Origin: an uncultured Blautia sp.
GTDB taxonomy: Bacteria; Bacillota; Clostridia; Lachnospirales; Lachnospiraceae
Length of the DNA: 64,000 nucleotides
Assembly: GCA_958367245.1 (NCBI GenBank)
Contig: CATXEA010000016.1
Location: 14,640-78,639 of the forward strand
Direction: 5' to 3'
This document shows, in pieces, positions 8,435-17,095 of the stretch. How positions within the stretch are numbered: position 1 is the first letter of the stretch; every line of letters starts with the position of its first letter. The position numbers were made by a program, and so were the translations under genes. Below the pieces are notes generated by a model, which did not search any database, was not told the origin of the DNA, and saw nothing but the letters and a program-made list of their open reading frames with translations.

Positions 8435-8659
8435 ATGGATGAATTAATGGAAATTTTAGAGGACATTTGTCCGGAGGTGGATTTTGAAATGGAGACATCA
8501 CTTGTTGATGACAAGATTTTATCTTCATTTGATATTCTGTCTATTATCAGTGAGATCAGCGATGTTTTTGGCATTACTCTGACTCCGGCAGAGATTATTC
8601 CTGAGAATTTTAATTCAGCAGAAGCATTATGGAATATGATCTGTGATTTAAGACAATAA
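8435..8659 (+). CDS. dltC: Acyl/D-alanyl carrier protein, DltC-like
   Basis: A 74-residue acidic helical protein of acyl-carrier size and pattern. The probable phosphopantetheine attachment site is Ser31 in KILSSFDILSI; most carriers have Asp directly before that Ser, whereas here residue 30 is Ser. The helix that follows (DILSIISEISDVFGI) and the ending ALWNMICDL fit the fold. It would carry the aminoacyl group from the DltA-like ligase to the DltB-like transferase. It lies 94 bases after dltA behind GTGGAGGATG, and 22 bases before another secreted transglutaminase-like gene, so the unit probably continues. Confidence 0.8.
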   Translation: MDELMEILEDICPEVDFEMETSLVDDKILSSFDILSIISEISDVFGITLTPAEIIPENFNSAEALWNMICDLRQ

Positions 8660-8681
8660 AAGACAGAAGGAGACGGCAGAT

Positions 8682-9617
8682 ATGAATAAGAAAAGAAATT
8701 TTCTGGCTATGCTGTTTGTCTCAATGTTGTTGGTGTGCCTGACACCGTTTGTTGTTGGGGCTGCCTCTGAGACACCAGATGGCCTTACGAAAAAAGAAAA
8801 TGGCAGATATTGCTATTACGAAAACGGGGAAAAGGTGAGGAAAGCCTGGAGAGAAGTAGATGGAAAGAAATATTATTTCCTGTCAACGGGCTGGGCAACT
8901 TCTCACAGCATACAGCTTAATGGTAAGGTTTATGTCTTTAATTCCAAAGCGCAGTTACATCAGCCGGCTCGAAAAAGCATTTTCAGATCACGTGGATATT
9001 CCTACTACGTGAATATAGACGGAACTGCTGATACAGGATGGCTGATTATCAAGAATAAACTTTACAGAGCTTACTCAAAAAGCGGCAGATTTGCAGTAAA
9101 TAAGACAGAAAATGGAATCAAATTCGGCAAGGATGGAGCTGCTGTGAGCAACACGGCTTCCAAGCTGAAGATTCGTACCATGCAGATTGTTTCGGATATA
9201 ACAAACAGCAAGATGACAAAAAGCCAGAAGTTATACGCGTGTTGGCGTTATATGGTAAACAGCGGAAAGTTTCGTTATTGGAGTACCAGCCCTAATATAT
9301 GGAAAAAGGGCTGGCAGAAAGAATTTGCTCTTTCGATGCTGACGAATTACAGGGGGAGCTGTTCCAGTTTTGCCTGTGCATTCGCAGCTTTGGCTGCAGA
9401 GGTTGGGTATACTCCATATGTGATTTCAGGGCGAGTGCCCGGAAACAGAGACGGGGCTGCAGACGGACTGACGAGACACTGCTGGGTAAAAATTAATGGA
9501 AAGCATTATGACCCGGAAGGAACCTGGGCTGGCTGGGCAGGATATGTATACGGGGCATCCGAATATCCGATGTATCATACAATCACTCAGACAATTAATT
9601 TCAAAACATATGTATAA
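8682..9617 (+). CDS. Secreted cell-wall-binding-repeat protein with transglutaminase-like domain
   Basis: A 311-residue exported protein: signal peptide (1-27, ending VVGAAS), choline-binding-type repeats (about 32-150; GRYCYYENGEK, GKKYYFLSTG, GYSYYVNIDG), and a C-terminal transglutaminase-like core. The core carries Cys227 (RGSCSSFAC), His266 (TRHCWV) and Asp277 (HYDPEG). It is the third repeat-plus-transglutaminase protein of the cluster and is placed directly after the carrier protein gene. This links the surface proteins and the alanylation-like machinery in one transcription unit. The unit ends at the terminator 9621-9659. Unlike the first and third genes of the island, it has no Pro-rich spacer. 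Confidence 0.85.
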   Translation: MNKKRNFLAMLFVSMLLVCLTPFVVGAASETPDGLTKKENGRYCYYENGEKVRKAWREVDGKKYYFLSTGWATSHSIQLNGKVYVFNSKAQLHQPARKSIFRSRGYSYYVNIDGTADTGWLIIKNKLYRAYSKSGRFAVNKTENGIKFGKDGAAVSNTASKLKIRTMQIVSDITNSKMTKSQKLYACWRYMVNSGKFRYWSTSPNIWKKGWQKEFALSMLTNYRGSCSSFACAFAALAAEVGYTPYVISGRVPGNRDGAADGLTRHCWVKINGKHYDPEGTWAGWAGYVYGASEYPMYHTITQTINFKTYV

Positions 9618-9620
9618 TCA

Positions 9621-9659
9621 AAAACCGCGTCCTGCATAAAAAGGGGACGCGGTTTTTTT
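9621..9659. terminator. Bidirectional rho-independent terminator
   Basis: Stem AAACCGCGTCC with GGACGCGGTTT, followed by a T run on the plus strand and preceded by an A run, so it works in both directions. It separates the surface cluster from the convergent pyrBI genes. Confidence 0.9.
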
Positions 9660-9684
9660 GTGTGCGCCTTGCGGAGCACGTTTC

Positions 9685-10122
9685 TTATTTATTTCTGTGA
9701 CCTCTGTATTTCTCCTCACAGTATTTACATCTGTAAACTTCTTTTTCCGGATCTGCAAGCACGAAAATCTGGTCAAGTTCCTGCTCGATGGAAGTGATGC
9801 AGCGCGGATTCTTGCATTTGATCACATTGACGATTTCTTTCGGAAGATGAAGTTCTCTTTTTTCAACGATTTCACCGTCTTTGATGATGTTTACAGTGAT
9901 ATTGTGGTCGATGAAACCAAGAACATTAAGGTCAAGGTTGTCGATAGGGCATTCTACTTTGATGATATCTTTTTTGCCCATCTTGTTGCTGCGCGCATTT
10001 TTGATGATCGCAACAGTACAGTCAAGCTTGTCAAGCTTTAAGTCATGATAAATTGTCATGGCTTTGCCGGCTTTGATATGGTCTAATACGAAACCTTCGC
10101 GAAGTGCTCCTACATTTAACAT
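9685..10122 (-). CDS. pyrI: Aspartate carbamoyltransferase regulatory subunit
   Basis: A 145-residue protein matching PyrI in length. The N-terminal nucleotide-binding domain is followed by the zinc domain with four Cys ligands: CKNPRC near residue 104-109 and CKYC near 131-134. It binds CTP/ATP and confers allosteric control on the PyrB trimer, in the first committed step of pyrimidine synthesis. Its ATG overlaps the end of pyrB by 7 bases, which indicates translational coupling and the usual 1:1 stoichiometry. Confidence 0.95.
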   Translation of the reverse strand: MLNVGALREGFVLDHIKAGKAMTIYHDLKLDKLDCTVAIIKNARSNKMGKKDIIKVECPIDNLDLNVLGFIDHNITVNIIKDGEIVEKRELHLPKEIVNVIKCKNPRCITSIEQELDQIFVLADPEKEVYRCKYCEEKYRGHRNK

Positions 10123-11039
10123 GGTAATTCCACCTCCAGTAATGTGAGAATCAGCGCCATACGGACATATACGCCGTACTGTGCCTGTTTGAAGTATGCA
10201 GCTCTTGGGTCGGAATCCACTTCTGTGGAAATCTCATTTACACGGGGAAGCGGATGAAGGACGTACATATCGTCTTTGGCAAGGCTCATTTTCTGCTTGT
10301 CCAGTATGTAGAAGTCTTTCATGCGGACGTAATCTTCCTCATTGAAAAAACGCTCTTTCTGAACACGGGTCATGTAAAGGATGTCAAGAGACGGCATGGC
10401 GTCTTCCAGACGTTCTACCTCCTGGAATTCAATATGGTTGCGTTTCAGCACATCCTCACGGATATAACTTGGGATGCGGAGCTCTTCCGGTGAAATCAGA
10501 ACGAATTTCACATTTTCGTAGCGAACAAGAGCTTCGATCAGGGAATGAACAGTACGGCCGAATTTCAGGTCTCCGCAAAGTCCGATGGTGATATTGTCTA
10601 AACGGCCCTTCATGGAACGAATCGTAAGTAAGTCTGTTAAAGTCTGGGTAGGATGCTGATGGCCGCCGTCACCGGCGTTGATAACTGGAATAGAAGAAGC
10701 CATGGAAGCTACTAACGGAGCACCCTCTTTTGGATGGCGCATAGCACAGATATCTGCATAACAGGATACGACGCGGATAGTATCGCTTACGCTCTCACCT
10801 TTTGCAGCGGAACTGGAATCAGCGGAAGAAAAACCAAGAACCTTACCGCCAAGGTTCATCATGGCTGCTTCAAAGCTTAAGCGGGTACGTGTACTTGGCT
10901 CATAGAACAGAGTGGCAAGCTTCATATCGTCACATACATGCGCGTATTTCTTGGGGTTCTTTGCGATGTCGCTGGCTAAATCCAGAAGAGTGTCAAGTTC
11001 TTCTACAGAGAAGTCCAGCGGGCTCATTAAGTGTCTCAT
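10116..11039 (-). CDS. pyrB: Aspartate carbamoyltransferase catalytic subunit
   Basis: A 307-residue cytoplasmic enzyme that joins carbamoyl phosphate and aspartate. It carries the carbamoyl phosphate-binding STRTRLSFE motif near residue 53, the DGGHQHPTQ segment (HPTQ), and the HPLPR loop near the C-terminus. The start at 11039 is chosen because GGAGG lies six bases upstream; the longer open frame to 11093 would add 18 residues with no ribosome site. Upstream on the same strand are a palindrome at 11091-11112 and a TATAAT at 11163-11158. Confidence 0.95.
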   Translation of the reverse strand: MRHLMSPLDFSVEELDTLLDLASDIAKNPKKYAHVCDDMKLATLFYEPSTRTRLSFEAAMMNLGGKVLGFSSADSSSAAKGESVSDTIRVVSCYADICAMRHPKEGAPLVASMASSIPVINAGDGGHQHPTQTLTDLLTIRSMKGRLDNITIGLCGDLKFGRTVHSLIEALVRYENVKFVLISPEELRIPSYIREDVLKRNHIEFQEVERLEDAMPSLDILYMTRVQKERFFNEEDYVRMKDFYILDKQKMSLAKDDMYVLHPLPRVNEISTEVDSDPRAAYFKQAQYGVYVRMALILTLLEVELPC

Positions 11040-11090
11040 TTCATACCTCCATATTTTTGTAGTAAGTTGGTATTGATTTTTAGGAATCTT

Positions 11091-11112
11091 CAAGAACGCT
11101 TTAGCGTTCTTG
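11091..11112 (-). promoter_or_regulatory. Palindrome in the pyrB leader
   Basis: CAAGAACGCT-TT-AGCGTTCTTG is a perfect 10-bp inverted repeat 51 bases upstream of the pyrB start codon. It would form a strong hairpin in the leader RNA but has no U tract after it on the pyrB strand, so it is not a simple terminator. It could be an operator, an RNA stability element or part of an attenuator. A possible promoter (TATAAT at 11163-11158, minus strand; TTGAAA 15 bases further upstream) lies just before it. Confidence 0.5.
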
Positions 11113-11180
11113 CTGAAATAAAAATTTTTTAGTTACTCAAAAATTCCTTCATAACATATTATAACATATAAATGGTTTTT

Positions 11181-11579
11181 TCAAGAAGATTTTTTTACTA
11201 TTTTTTCAAAAAAAAGTCCTGCTGCAAACCACAGCGGGGCATAATCGAGACGGATCAGACCCTTATAGTTCCAGGGGGAGCTGCTGTAATCCCAGGGGCA
11301 TATATGAAAAATTTTCAAAAAAGCGCCGCTTACGAATTCGGTAAAATAAATTCCTATTGTATAAAGACTGCCCCGCAGCGCGACCGGAAAACGGGCGATT
11401 CTTTTATAGACGGGGCCGATAACAGAAGCGCACCCATATATAGGAAACATCAGGAGGGAGGTTTTGCCCATCATGGTAAAACTGCCTTCTAAAAGAGAGT
11501 GCAGTCCTGTCCAGAGAATTTCCATGCACCAGCCTATGGCGCCGCAAAGGAAAAATGTTTTCGGGAGAGTTGATTTCAT
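11181..11579 (-). CDS. Small membrane protein, putative ABC-transporter type IV family (CmpB-like)
   Basis: A 132-residue protein with four hydrophobic segments. It starts with the motif GAIGWCMEILWTG and has the conserved CPWDYS segment near residue 94, both typical of the PF06541-type 'putative ABC-transporter type IV' family of Firmicutes, whose role is not established. It is transcribed toward pyrB, 141 bases upstream of it, so read-through into pyrBI is possible. The frame ends in Ser-Ser after a Lys-rich tail; length is typical of the single-domain form. Confidence 0.7.
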   Translation of the reverse strand: MKSTLPKTFFLCGAIGWCMEILWTGLHSLLEGSFTMMGKTSLLMFPIYGCASVIGPVYKRIARFPVALRGSLYTIGIYFTEFVSGAFLKIFHICPWDYSSSPWNYKGLIRLDYAPLWFAAGLFFEKIVKKSS

Positions 11580-11645
11580 GTGATTTTTCCTCGTATCAGA
11601 GTATTTTTTTTACAACAATTTAACCTGATTGTAGTATTGCCTGCC

Positions 11646-11674
11646 TTGAAAAAAACATACATCTGGGATATAAT
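11646..11674 (+). promoter_or_regulatory. Promoter of folC
   Basis: TTGAAA at 11646-11651, a 17-base spacer and a consensus TATAAT at 11669-11674; the start would be near 11681, 63 bases before the folC ATG. It is divergent from the membrane protein gene at 11579. Confidence 0.8.
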
Positions 11675-11743
11675 AAAATAACCTTAATTTAGCGTTGTAC
11701 ATCGACGATGTTTTGGGGAAAGCTTAAAGAGGAGTATTGAAAA

Positions 11744-13024
11744 ATGAACTACAGAGAAAGTCGCGCCTATATCGAAAATGCCCAGCCCCTGGGAATGGTT
11801 CTGGGACTGGGAAATATGCTGGAGCTTATGGAAAGGCTTGGAAATCCGCAGGATGATCTGAAATTTGTCCATGTGGGAGGAACAAACGGAAAAGGCTCTG
11901 TAATTGCATATTTATATTCGACGCTGACACTTGCGGGATACCGGGTGGGAAGGTACGTCTCACCAACCCTTTATTCATACAGAGAGAGACTGGAAACAGC
12001 AGGGAAAAAAGTAACCAAAGAAAAATTTGCGGAATATATTACAAAAATTGCAGAAGTAATTGAAGAAATGACAGCGGAAGGTCTGCCTCATCCAACGCCG
12101 TTTGAAATTGAGACGGCAGCAGCTTTTTTATATTTTAAGGAAGAAAACTGCGATCTTGTCCTTCTGGAAGTAGGGATGGGCGGAGATTTGGACGCTACGA
12201 ATATTATCAGGACAACTCTTATTTCTGTTCTTACATCCATCAGCATGGACCATATGACATTTCTGGGAACTACCCTTGGCGAGATTGCAGAGAAAAAAGC
12301 AGGCATTATTAAAGACGGCTGCCATACTGTGACGATTAATCAGGAACCGGAGGCTTTGGCTGTGATTCTTGAAAGATGTGAGGGAATGGGAGTTGCCTGT
12401 ACGATTTCTGATTATAAAGAAGCGGCTGTGCTGGAAGAAAGCTGTCAGGGACAGACTTTCCGTTACAGAGGCGAGGTTTATCGGCTTTCTCTTGCAGGCG
12501 TGTGTCAGATTGAGAATGCAGTTCTTGCTTTAAATGTACTGGACGTACTTTCTGAAAAAGGTTTTCCTGTTGCACTGGAGCAGAGGAAAGAGGGGCTTTT
12601 AAAAACATCATGGGACGGCAGATTTACTTTTATACATGAGAAACCGCTGTTTATTGTGGACGGCGCTCATAATCCGGCTGCTGCAGACAGACTGGTGGAC
12701 TCCATTGAACATTATTTTAAGGGGAAACGGATTATTTTTATCGTCGGTGTGTTTAAAGATAAGGATTACAGAAGTGTGATCGAAAAAACGGCAGGTTACG
12801 CAGGTGAAATCCTGACAATAGAAACGCCTGATAATCCGAGAGCTTTATCAGCGAAGGAGCTTGCCCGTGTTGTTGCGGAATATAACCCCAATGTACGTGC
12901 CATGAGCAGTGTGGAAGAGGCGGTAAGGACAGCGTTTAAGCTTGCAGGGGAAGAGGATGTTATCATCTCTTTTGGTTCTCTTTCCAACATCGGAAAAATT
13001 ACGGAAGCAGTAGAAGGGGAATAA
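11744..13024 (+). CDS. folC: Bifunctional folylpolyglutamate/dihydrofolate synthase
   Basis: A 426-residue Mur-ligase-family enzyme that adds glutamate to dihydropteroate or folates using ATP. The P-loop HVGGTNGKGSV lies at residues 43-53, the omega-loop region SPTLYSYRER near 75-84, and the DGAHNPAAADRL signature of the C-terminal domain near residue 306. Length is normal. The start follows AAAGAGGAG and the gene has its own promoter at 11646-11674. It is followed after 15 bases by pheA. Confidence 0.93.
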   Translation: MNYRESRAYIENAQPLGMVLGLGNMLELMERLGNPQDDLKFVHVGGTNGKGSVIAYLYSTLTLAGYRVGRYVSPTLYSYRERLETAGKKVTKEKFAEYITKIAEVIEEMTAEGLPHPTPFEIETAAAFLYFKEENCDLVLLEVGMGGDLDATNIIRTTLISVLTSISMDHMTFLGTTLGEIAEKKAGIIKDGCHTVTINQEPEALAVILERCEGMGVACTISDYKEAAVLEESCQGQTFRYRGEVYRLSLAGVCQIENAVLALNVLDVLSEKGFPVALEQRKEGLLKTSWDGRFTFIHEKPLFIVDGAHNPAAADRLVDSIEHYFKGKRIIFIVGVFKDKDYRSVIEKTAGYAGEILTIETPDNPRALSAKELARVVAEYNPNVRAMSSVEEAVRTAFKLAGEEDVIISFGSLSNIGKITEAVEGE

Positions 13025-13039
13025 GAAACGGAGAAAATA

Positions 13040-14170
13040 ATGGTTGATTTACAGGAATGCAGAGACAGAATAGACGAGATTGACAGCGAGATTATCCGGC
13101 TTTTTGAGCAGAGAATGAAAGTCTGCGAGGATGTGGCGGAATACAAAATCAACACAGGGAAAAAAGTCCTGGACCCTCAGAGAGAGCGTTCTAAAATTGA
13201 AACCCTGCGTAAGAAGGCGCACGGAGAATTTAATGCTCTTGGCGCACAGGAGCTTTTTCAGCAGATTATGGCGATAAGCCGTAAAAGACAGTATCAGCTT
13301 CTCACAGAACATGGAGTGGAGGAGGATGAGGAACTTGAAATGGTAGACGCCCTTTTGCTTAAAGATGTGACGGTAGTATTTCAGGGAGTAGAGGGCGCGT
13401 ACAGCTACGCTGCCATGAGGGAATATTTTCAGGATGATATTAAAAGCTATCATGTGAAAACATGGAGAGACGCTATGGAAGAGGTTTCCGGGGGAAAAGC
13501 GGATTATGCAGTTCTGCCCATCGAGAACTCTACGGCAGGAATCGTAGCAGATATTTACGATCTTCTGACAGAATATCAGTTAAGCATTGTAGGCGAACAG
13601 ATCATCCGTGTAGAGCATGTGCTTCTTGGACTTCCGGATGCGGAAATCGAACAGATTACTCAGGTATGCTCTCATCCGCAGGGACTTGCCCAGTGTGGGA
13701 AATTTCTGGAGAACCATCCGCAGTGGAAAAGAAAAGAAGTGGAAAATACAGCAGGAGCAGCCAAACGTGTGCGGGAAGAAGGCAATCCTTCCCAGGCGGC
13801 GATTGCAAGCATTCATGCAGGCGAGCTTTACGGTCTAAAGGTTCTTGCCCGCAATATCTGCTACAATGATAAAAATGTTACACGGTTTATCATTGTAAGC
13901 AAAAAGCCGGTCTACGTAAAGGATGCCCGCAAAGTCAGCATCTGCTTTGAGCTGCCCCACGAAAGCGGTACTCTTTACAATATGCTTTCGCATATTATTT
14001 ACAATGGGCTTAACATGTCGCGTATCGAATCCCGTCCGATTCCGGGTAAAACATGGGAATATCGCTTTTTTGTGGATTTCGAAGGAAATTTAAAAGACAG
14101 CGCTGTAAAAAACGCTCTGCGCGGGATTAAGGCGGAAGCCAACCGCATGAGGGTTCTCGGAAACTATTAA
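13040..14170 (+). CDS. pheA: Bifunctional chorismate mutase / prephenate dehydratase (P-protein)
   Basis: A 376-residue enzyme converting chorismate to prephenate and then phenylpyruvate, for phenylalanine synthesis. Residues 1-90 are an AroQ-type chorismate mutase (ECRDRIDEIDSEII, with the KVLDPQRE segment). Residues about 110-290 are the dehydratase, starting FQGVEGAYSY and including NVTRFIIV with the conserved Thr-Arg-Phe. Residues about 297-376 form an ACT domain with the ESRP motif that usually binds phenylalanine for feedback inhibition. The start follows a GGAGAAA site 15 bases after folC, indicating co-transcription. Confidence 0.95.
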   Translation: MVDLQECRDRIDEIDSEIIRLFEQRMKVCEDVAEYKINTGKKVLDPQRERSKIETLRKKAHGEFNALGAQELFQQIMAISRKRQYQLLTEHGVEEDEELEMVDALLLKDVTVVFQGVEGAYSYAAMREYFQDDIKSYHVKTWRDAMEEVSGGKADYAVLPIENSTAGIVADIYDLLTEYQLSIVGEQIIRVEHVLLGLPDAEIEQITQVCSHPQGLAQCGKFLENHPQWKRKEVENTAGAAKRVREEGNPSQAAIASIHAGELYGLKVLARNICYNDKNVTRFIIVSKKPVYVKDARKVSICFELPHESGTLYNMLSHIIYNGLNMSRIESRPIPGKTWEYRFFVDFEGNLKDSAVKNALRGIKAEANRMRVLGNY

Positions 14171-14179
14171 CACAAATTT

Positions 14180-15508
14180 ATGACAGAAAGAAGAACAGCG
14201 ATCATGGGAATGAAGGAATGTGTTCTCTACCGGGACTTTGCCCACGGCGAAGTGCTGGAAAAAATGACGGCTCTTATCGCCGCCGTTGAAAAAAAACAGG
14301 AAAAAACAGAGCAGAATAAAGAGGATTTTTATGGATGTGTAAACCAACTGGTGGAAATGGCAGGCTTATATGGCTTTTCGGGAAATTTGTGGCACTGCTA
14401 TCTTACCTTCCTTCTGGTCAATCACGAAAACGCGTTCAGCAGGGCGTGTGAGATTCGCGGAGAGGCGGCAGGCAGCATCAATGAACTGGCACTTTACGAT
14501 TTCACTATTTTTAAAGAATGGTACGATTTTGACCTCATGGTATTTGACAGAAGCTTTGATACCTCCTGCTGCCGGGTTCTGTGCGATTACACAAATACGG
14601 ATACAAACAGCAAGATGTTTAACAAGAGGATAAGGGACCGTATCTGCGAGATGAGCAAAACTCTGGCAGCAGCAAAAAGCACAGAAGAATTTAAAGCGGA
14701 TATGGTGCAGTTTTATAAAGATTTCGGAGTGGGTAAGCTTGGACTTCACAAGGCATTCCGTGTGGGGCATGATGTAAACGGGGAGGTTGTCATTGAACCG
14801 ATTACCAGAACAGCCCATGTGAATCTGGAAGACCTGGTAGGATATGAGATTCCGAAGCAGAAGCTGATTGAGAATACAGAAGCTTTCGTGGAGGGAAGAA
14901 AGGCGAATAACTGCCTCCTTTTCGGGGATGCGGGAACCGGAAAATCATCCAGCATCAAGGGAATCCTCAATAAGTATTATGACAGAGGGCTTCGTATCAT
15001 AGAAGTGTACAAGCACCAGTTTCAGGATTTGAATGATGTAATCGCTCAGATTAAGAACAGAAATTATAAATTTATTATCTATATGGACGATCTTTCTTTT
15101 GAAGAATTTGAGATAGAATATAAATATCTGAAGGCAGTGATCGAAGGCGGACTGGAGAAGAAGCCGGATAATATTCTGATTTATGCGACAAGCAACAGAA
15201 GACATCTGGTAAGAGAACGCGCCGGAGACAAGCTGGAAATTATGGATGAGGATGACCTTCATTCATCGGATACGGTACAGGAGAAGCTTTCTCTTGTATA
15301 CCGTTTCGGTGTGCGTATTTATTTTGGAGCGCCGAATAAAAAAGAGTTTCAGAATATAGTGAAGACTCTGGCGCAGCGTTTCGGTGTGACTATGCCGGAG
15401 GAGAAGCTTCTTCTGGAAGCAAATAAATGGGAGCTTTCCCACGGGGGATTGACGGGAAGGACAGCCCAGCAGTTTATTGACCATATTCTTGGCACAATAG
15501 AAAACTGA
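14180..15508 (+). CDS. DUF815-family ATPase
   Basis: A 442-residue AAA-type ATPase of the DUF815 family, whose biological role is not established. The Walker A motif GDAGTGKSSS has its Lys at residue 255, and the Walker B-like FIIYMDDLSFE lies near residue 300. TSNRRHLVRER and the late FIDH segment match the family. The N-terminal 200 residues are helical and Cys-containing without a recognised domain. The 14180 ATG has no clear ribosome site; ATGs at 14204 and 14210 (after AGAAAGAAG) are alternatives, removing 8 or 10 residues. The gene lies 9 bases after pheA and 39 bases before ppx. Confidence 0.8.
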   Translation: MTERRTAIMGMKECVLYRDFAHGEVLEKMTALIAAVEKKQEKTEQNKEDFYGCVNQLVEMAGLYGFSGNLWHCYLTFLLVNHENAFSRACEIRGEAAGSINELALYDFTIFKEWYDFDLMVFDRSFDTSCCRVLCDYTNTDTNSKMFNKRIRDRICEMSKTLAAAKSTEEFKADMVQFYKDFGVGKLGLHKAFRVGHDVNGEVVIEPITRTAHVNLEDLVGYEIPKQKLIENTEAFVEGRKANNCLLFGDAGTGKSSSIKGILNKYYDRGLRIIEVYKHQFQDLNDVIAQIKNRNYKFIIYMDDLSFEEFEIEYKYLKAVIEGGLEKKPDNILIYATSNRRHLVRERAGDKLEIMDEDDLHSSDTVQEKLSLVYRFGVRIYFGAPNKKEFQNIVKTLAQRFGVTMPEEKLLLEANKWELSHGGLTGRTAQQFIDHILGTIEN

Positions 15509-15547
15509 AAGCATCAGGCAAAACTAAAGTAGAAAGGGGATTTTACA

Positions 15548-17083
15548 ATGGCAGTAACCACATTTGCAGCAATTGACATCGGTTCTTATGAAGTCAGTAT
15601 GAAGATTTTTGAATTGTCAAAAAAATTCGGCTTCAGAGAATTGAATGATATCCGATACAGTCTGGAAGTGGGAAAAGGCGTTTACTCAGAGCGCAAGATG
15701 GATAAAGAAATGATTGATATTCTGTGCGAAGTTCTGAATGATTTTAAGCGGATCATGGCAGATTTTGGGGTAGAAGAGTACAGAGCCTGTGCGACAAGTG
15801 CATTTCGTGAACTTGAGAATCCGATTCTTGTCACAGATCAGATTTATCAAAGGACACAGCTTAAAGTAGAAGTTCTGAGCAATGCAGAACAGCATTTCCT
15901 TGGCTATAAATCGATTGCAGCCATAGAAAACGGGTTTAAAAAGATGATTCAGAAGGGTACAGCCATTCTGGATGTAGGCGGGGGAAGCCTGCAGGTATCT
16001 CTTTTTGATAAGGATTCTCTTGTTACGACTCAGTGCCTTAAAATGGGAAGCCTGAGAATCCGCCAGCGTCTGAAAGATCTGGAAAAAACAACGATTCATT
16101 ATGACCGCCTTGTAGAAGAATTTATCCGAAATGATATAGTAAGCTTCCAGAGGCTCCATCTCAGGGACAGAGATGTAAAAAATGTGATTCTTATGGGAGA
16201 TTTTATCACAGATACGATTTTTCAGGAAGAAATGCGGGATAATATCATTACAAAAGAAGAGTTTATGCAGCGTTATGAGAATACGGTGCATAAATCAGAG
16301 CAGGTTCTTGCAGAAGAAATGGAAATTGACCCCGAATATGCGGCTCTTGTGGTACCGACCATGATTGTCTGCAAAAGCTTTATTGATGTGTTTAACGCGG
16401 AAGCTCTCTGGGCGCCGGGAGTATCGCTTCTTGATGGAATTGCATATGATTTTGCAGAAAAGAAGAAATTTATAAAAAGCGTACATAATTTTGAAAATGA
16501 CATTCTTGTAACAGCAAGAAACATTGCCAAACGCTACTCCAGCGGAAAGAGTCATATTCAGGGAACTATGAATCTCTGTCTTGATATTTTTGACAGTATG
16601 AAAAAGGTTCACGGAATGACTGCGAGAGAAAGGCTTCTTCTGCAGATTGCAGCCCTTCTCCATGACTGCGGCAAATACATCAGTATGGGGGATGTAGCGG
16701 AATGTTCTTACCAGATTATCATGTCCACGGAAATTATCGGTCTTTCCACAGAGGAAAGGGAAATGATTGCCTGGGCAGTGCGCTTCAACTCCATTCCGCT
16801 TACTGTTTACGATGAACTGAAAATGAAAGCAGGAATCGACAGAACGAGTTATATGACAATTGCGAAAATGGCGGCTATTCTGCGGCTTGCAAATGCAATG
16901 GACAGAAGCCACTATCAGAAAATCAGAGGGATTAAAACCGTTCTCAAAGACAGGGAGCTTCAGATGATCGTAGATTCCAGTCAGGACGTTTCTCTGGAAC
17001 TGGGGCTTCTGAAAGATAAGGTAGAATTTTTTGAGGAAGTATTTGGTATTGGACTCAAGCTCAGACGTAAGGGAAGAGCATAG
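15548..17083 (+). CDS. ppx: Exopolyphosphatase, Ppx/GppA family with HD domain
   Basis: A 511-residue protein of the ASKHA-fold Ppx/GppA phosphatases, which remove terminal phosphates from polyphosphate (or pppGpp). The N-terminal domain starts AAIDIGSYEVSMKIFE and has the phosphate-binding AILDVGGGSLQVSLF near residue 140. The C-terminal part (about 320-511) is HD-like, with ALLHDCGKYISMGD. The gene is directly upstream of ppk1 (12 bases), the classical pairing of polyphosphate breakdown and synthesis. A ribosome site AAAGGGG precedes the start. Confidence 0.9.
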   Translation: MAVTTFAAIDIGSYEVSMKIFELSKKFGFRELNDIRYSLEVGKGVYSERKMDKEMIDILCEVLNDFKRIMADFGVEEYRACATSAFRELENPILVTDQIYQRTQLKVEVLSNAEQHFLGYKSIAAIENGFKKMIQKGTAILDVGGGSLQVSLFDKDSLVTTQCLKMGSLRIRQRLKDLEKTTIHYDRLVEEFIRNDIVSFQRLHLRDRDVKNVILMGDFITDTIFQEEMRDNIITKEEFMQRYENTVHKSEQVLAEEMEIDPEYAALVVPTMIVCKSFIDVFNAEALWAPGVSLLDGIAYDFAEKKKFIKSVHNFENDILVTARNIAKRYSSGKSHIQGTMNLCLDIFDSMKKVHGMTARERLLLQIAALLHDCGKYISMGDVAECSYQIIMSTEIIGLSTEEREMIAWAVRFNSIPLTVYDELKMKAGIDRTSYMTIAKMAAILRLANAMDRSHYQKIRGIKTVLKDRELQMIVDSSQDVSLELGLLKDKVEFFEEVFGIGLKLRRKGRA

Positions 17084-17095
17084 GGGGAGGATTTT

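Noticed and set aside
9658..10041. A plus-strand frame of 127 codons
   Set aside because: It is antisense to pyrI, which is certain from its zinc-binding Cys pairs and its overlap with pyrB.
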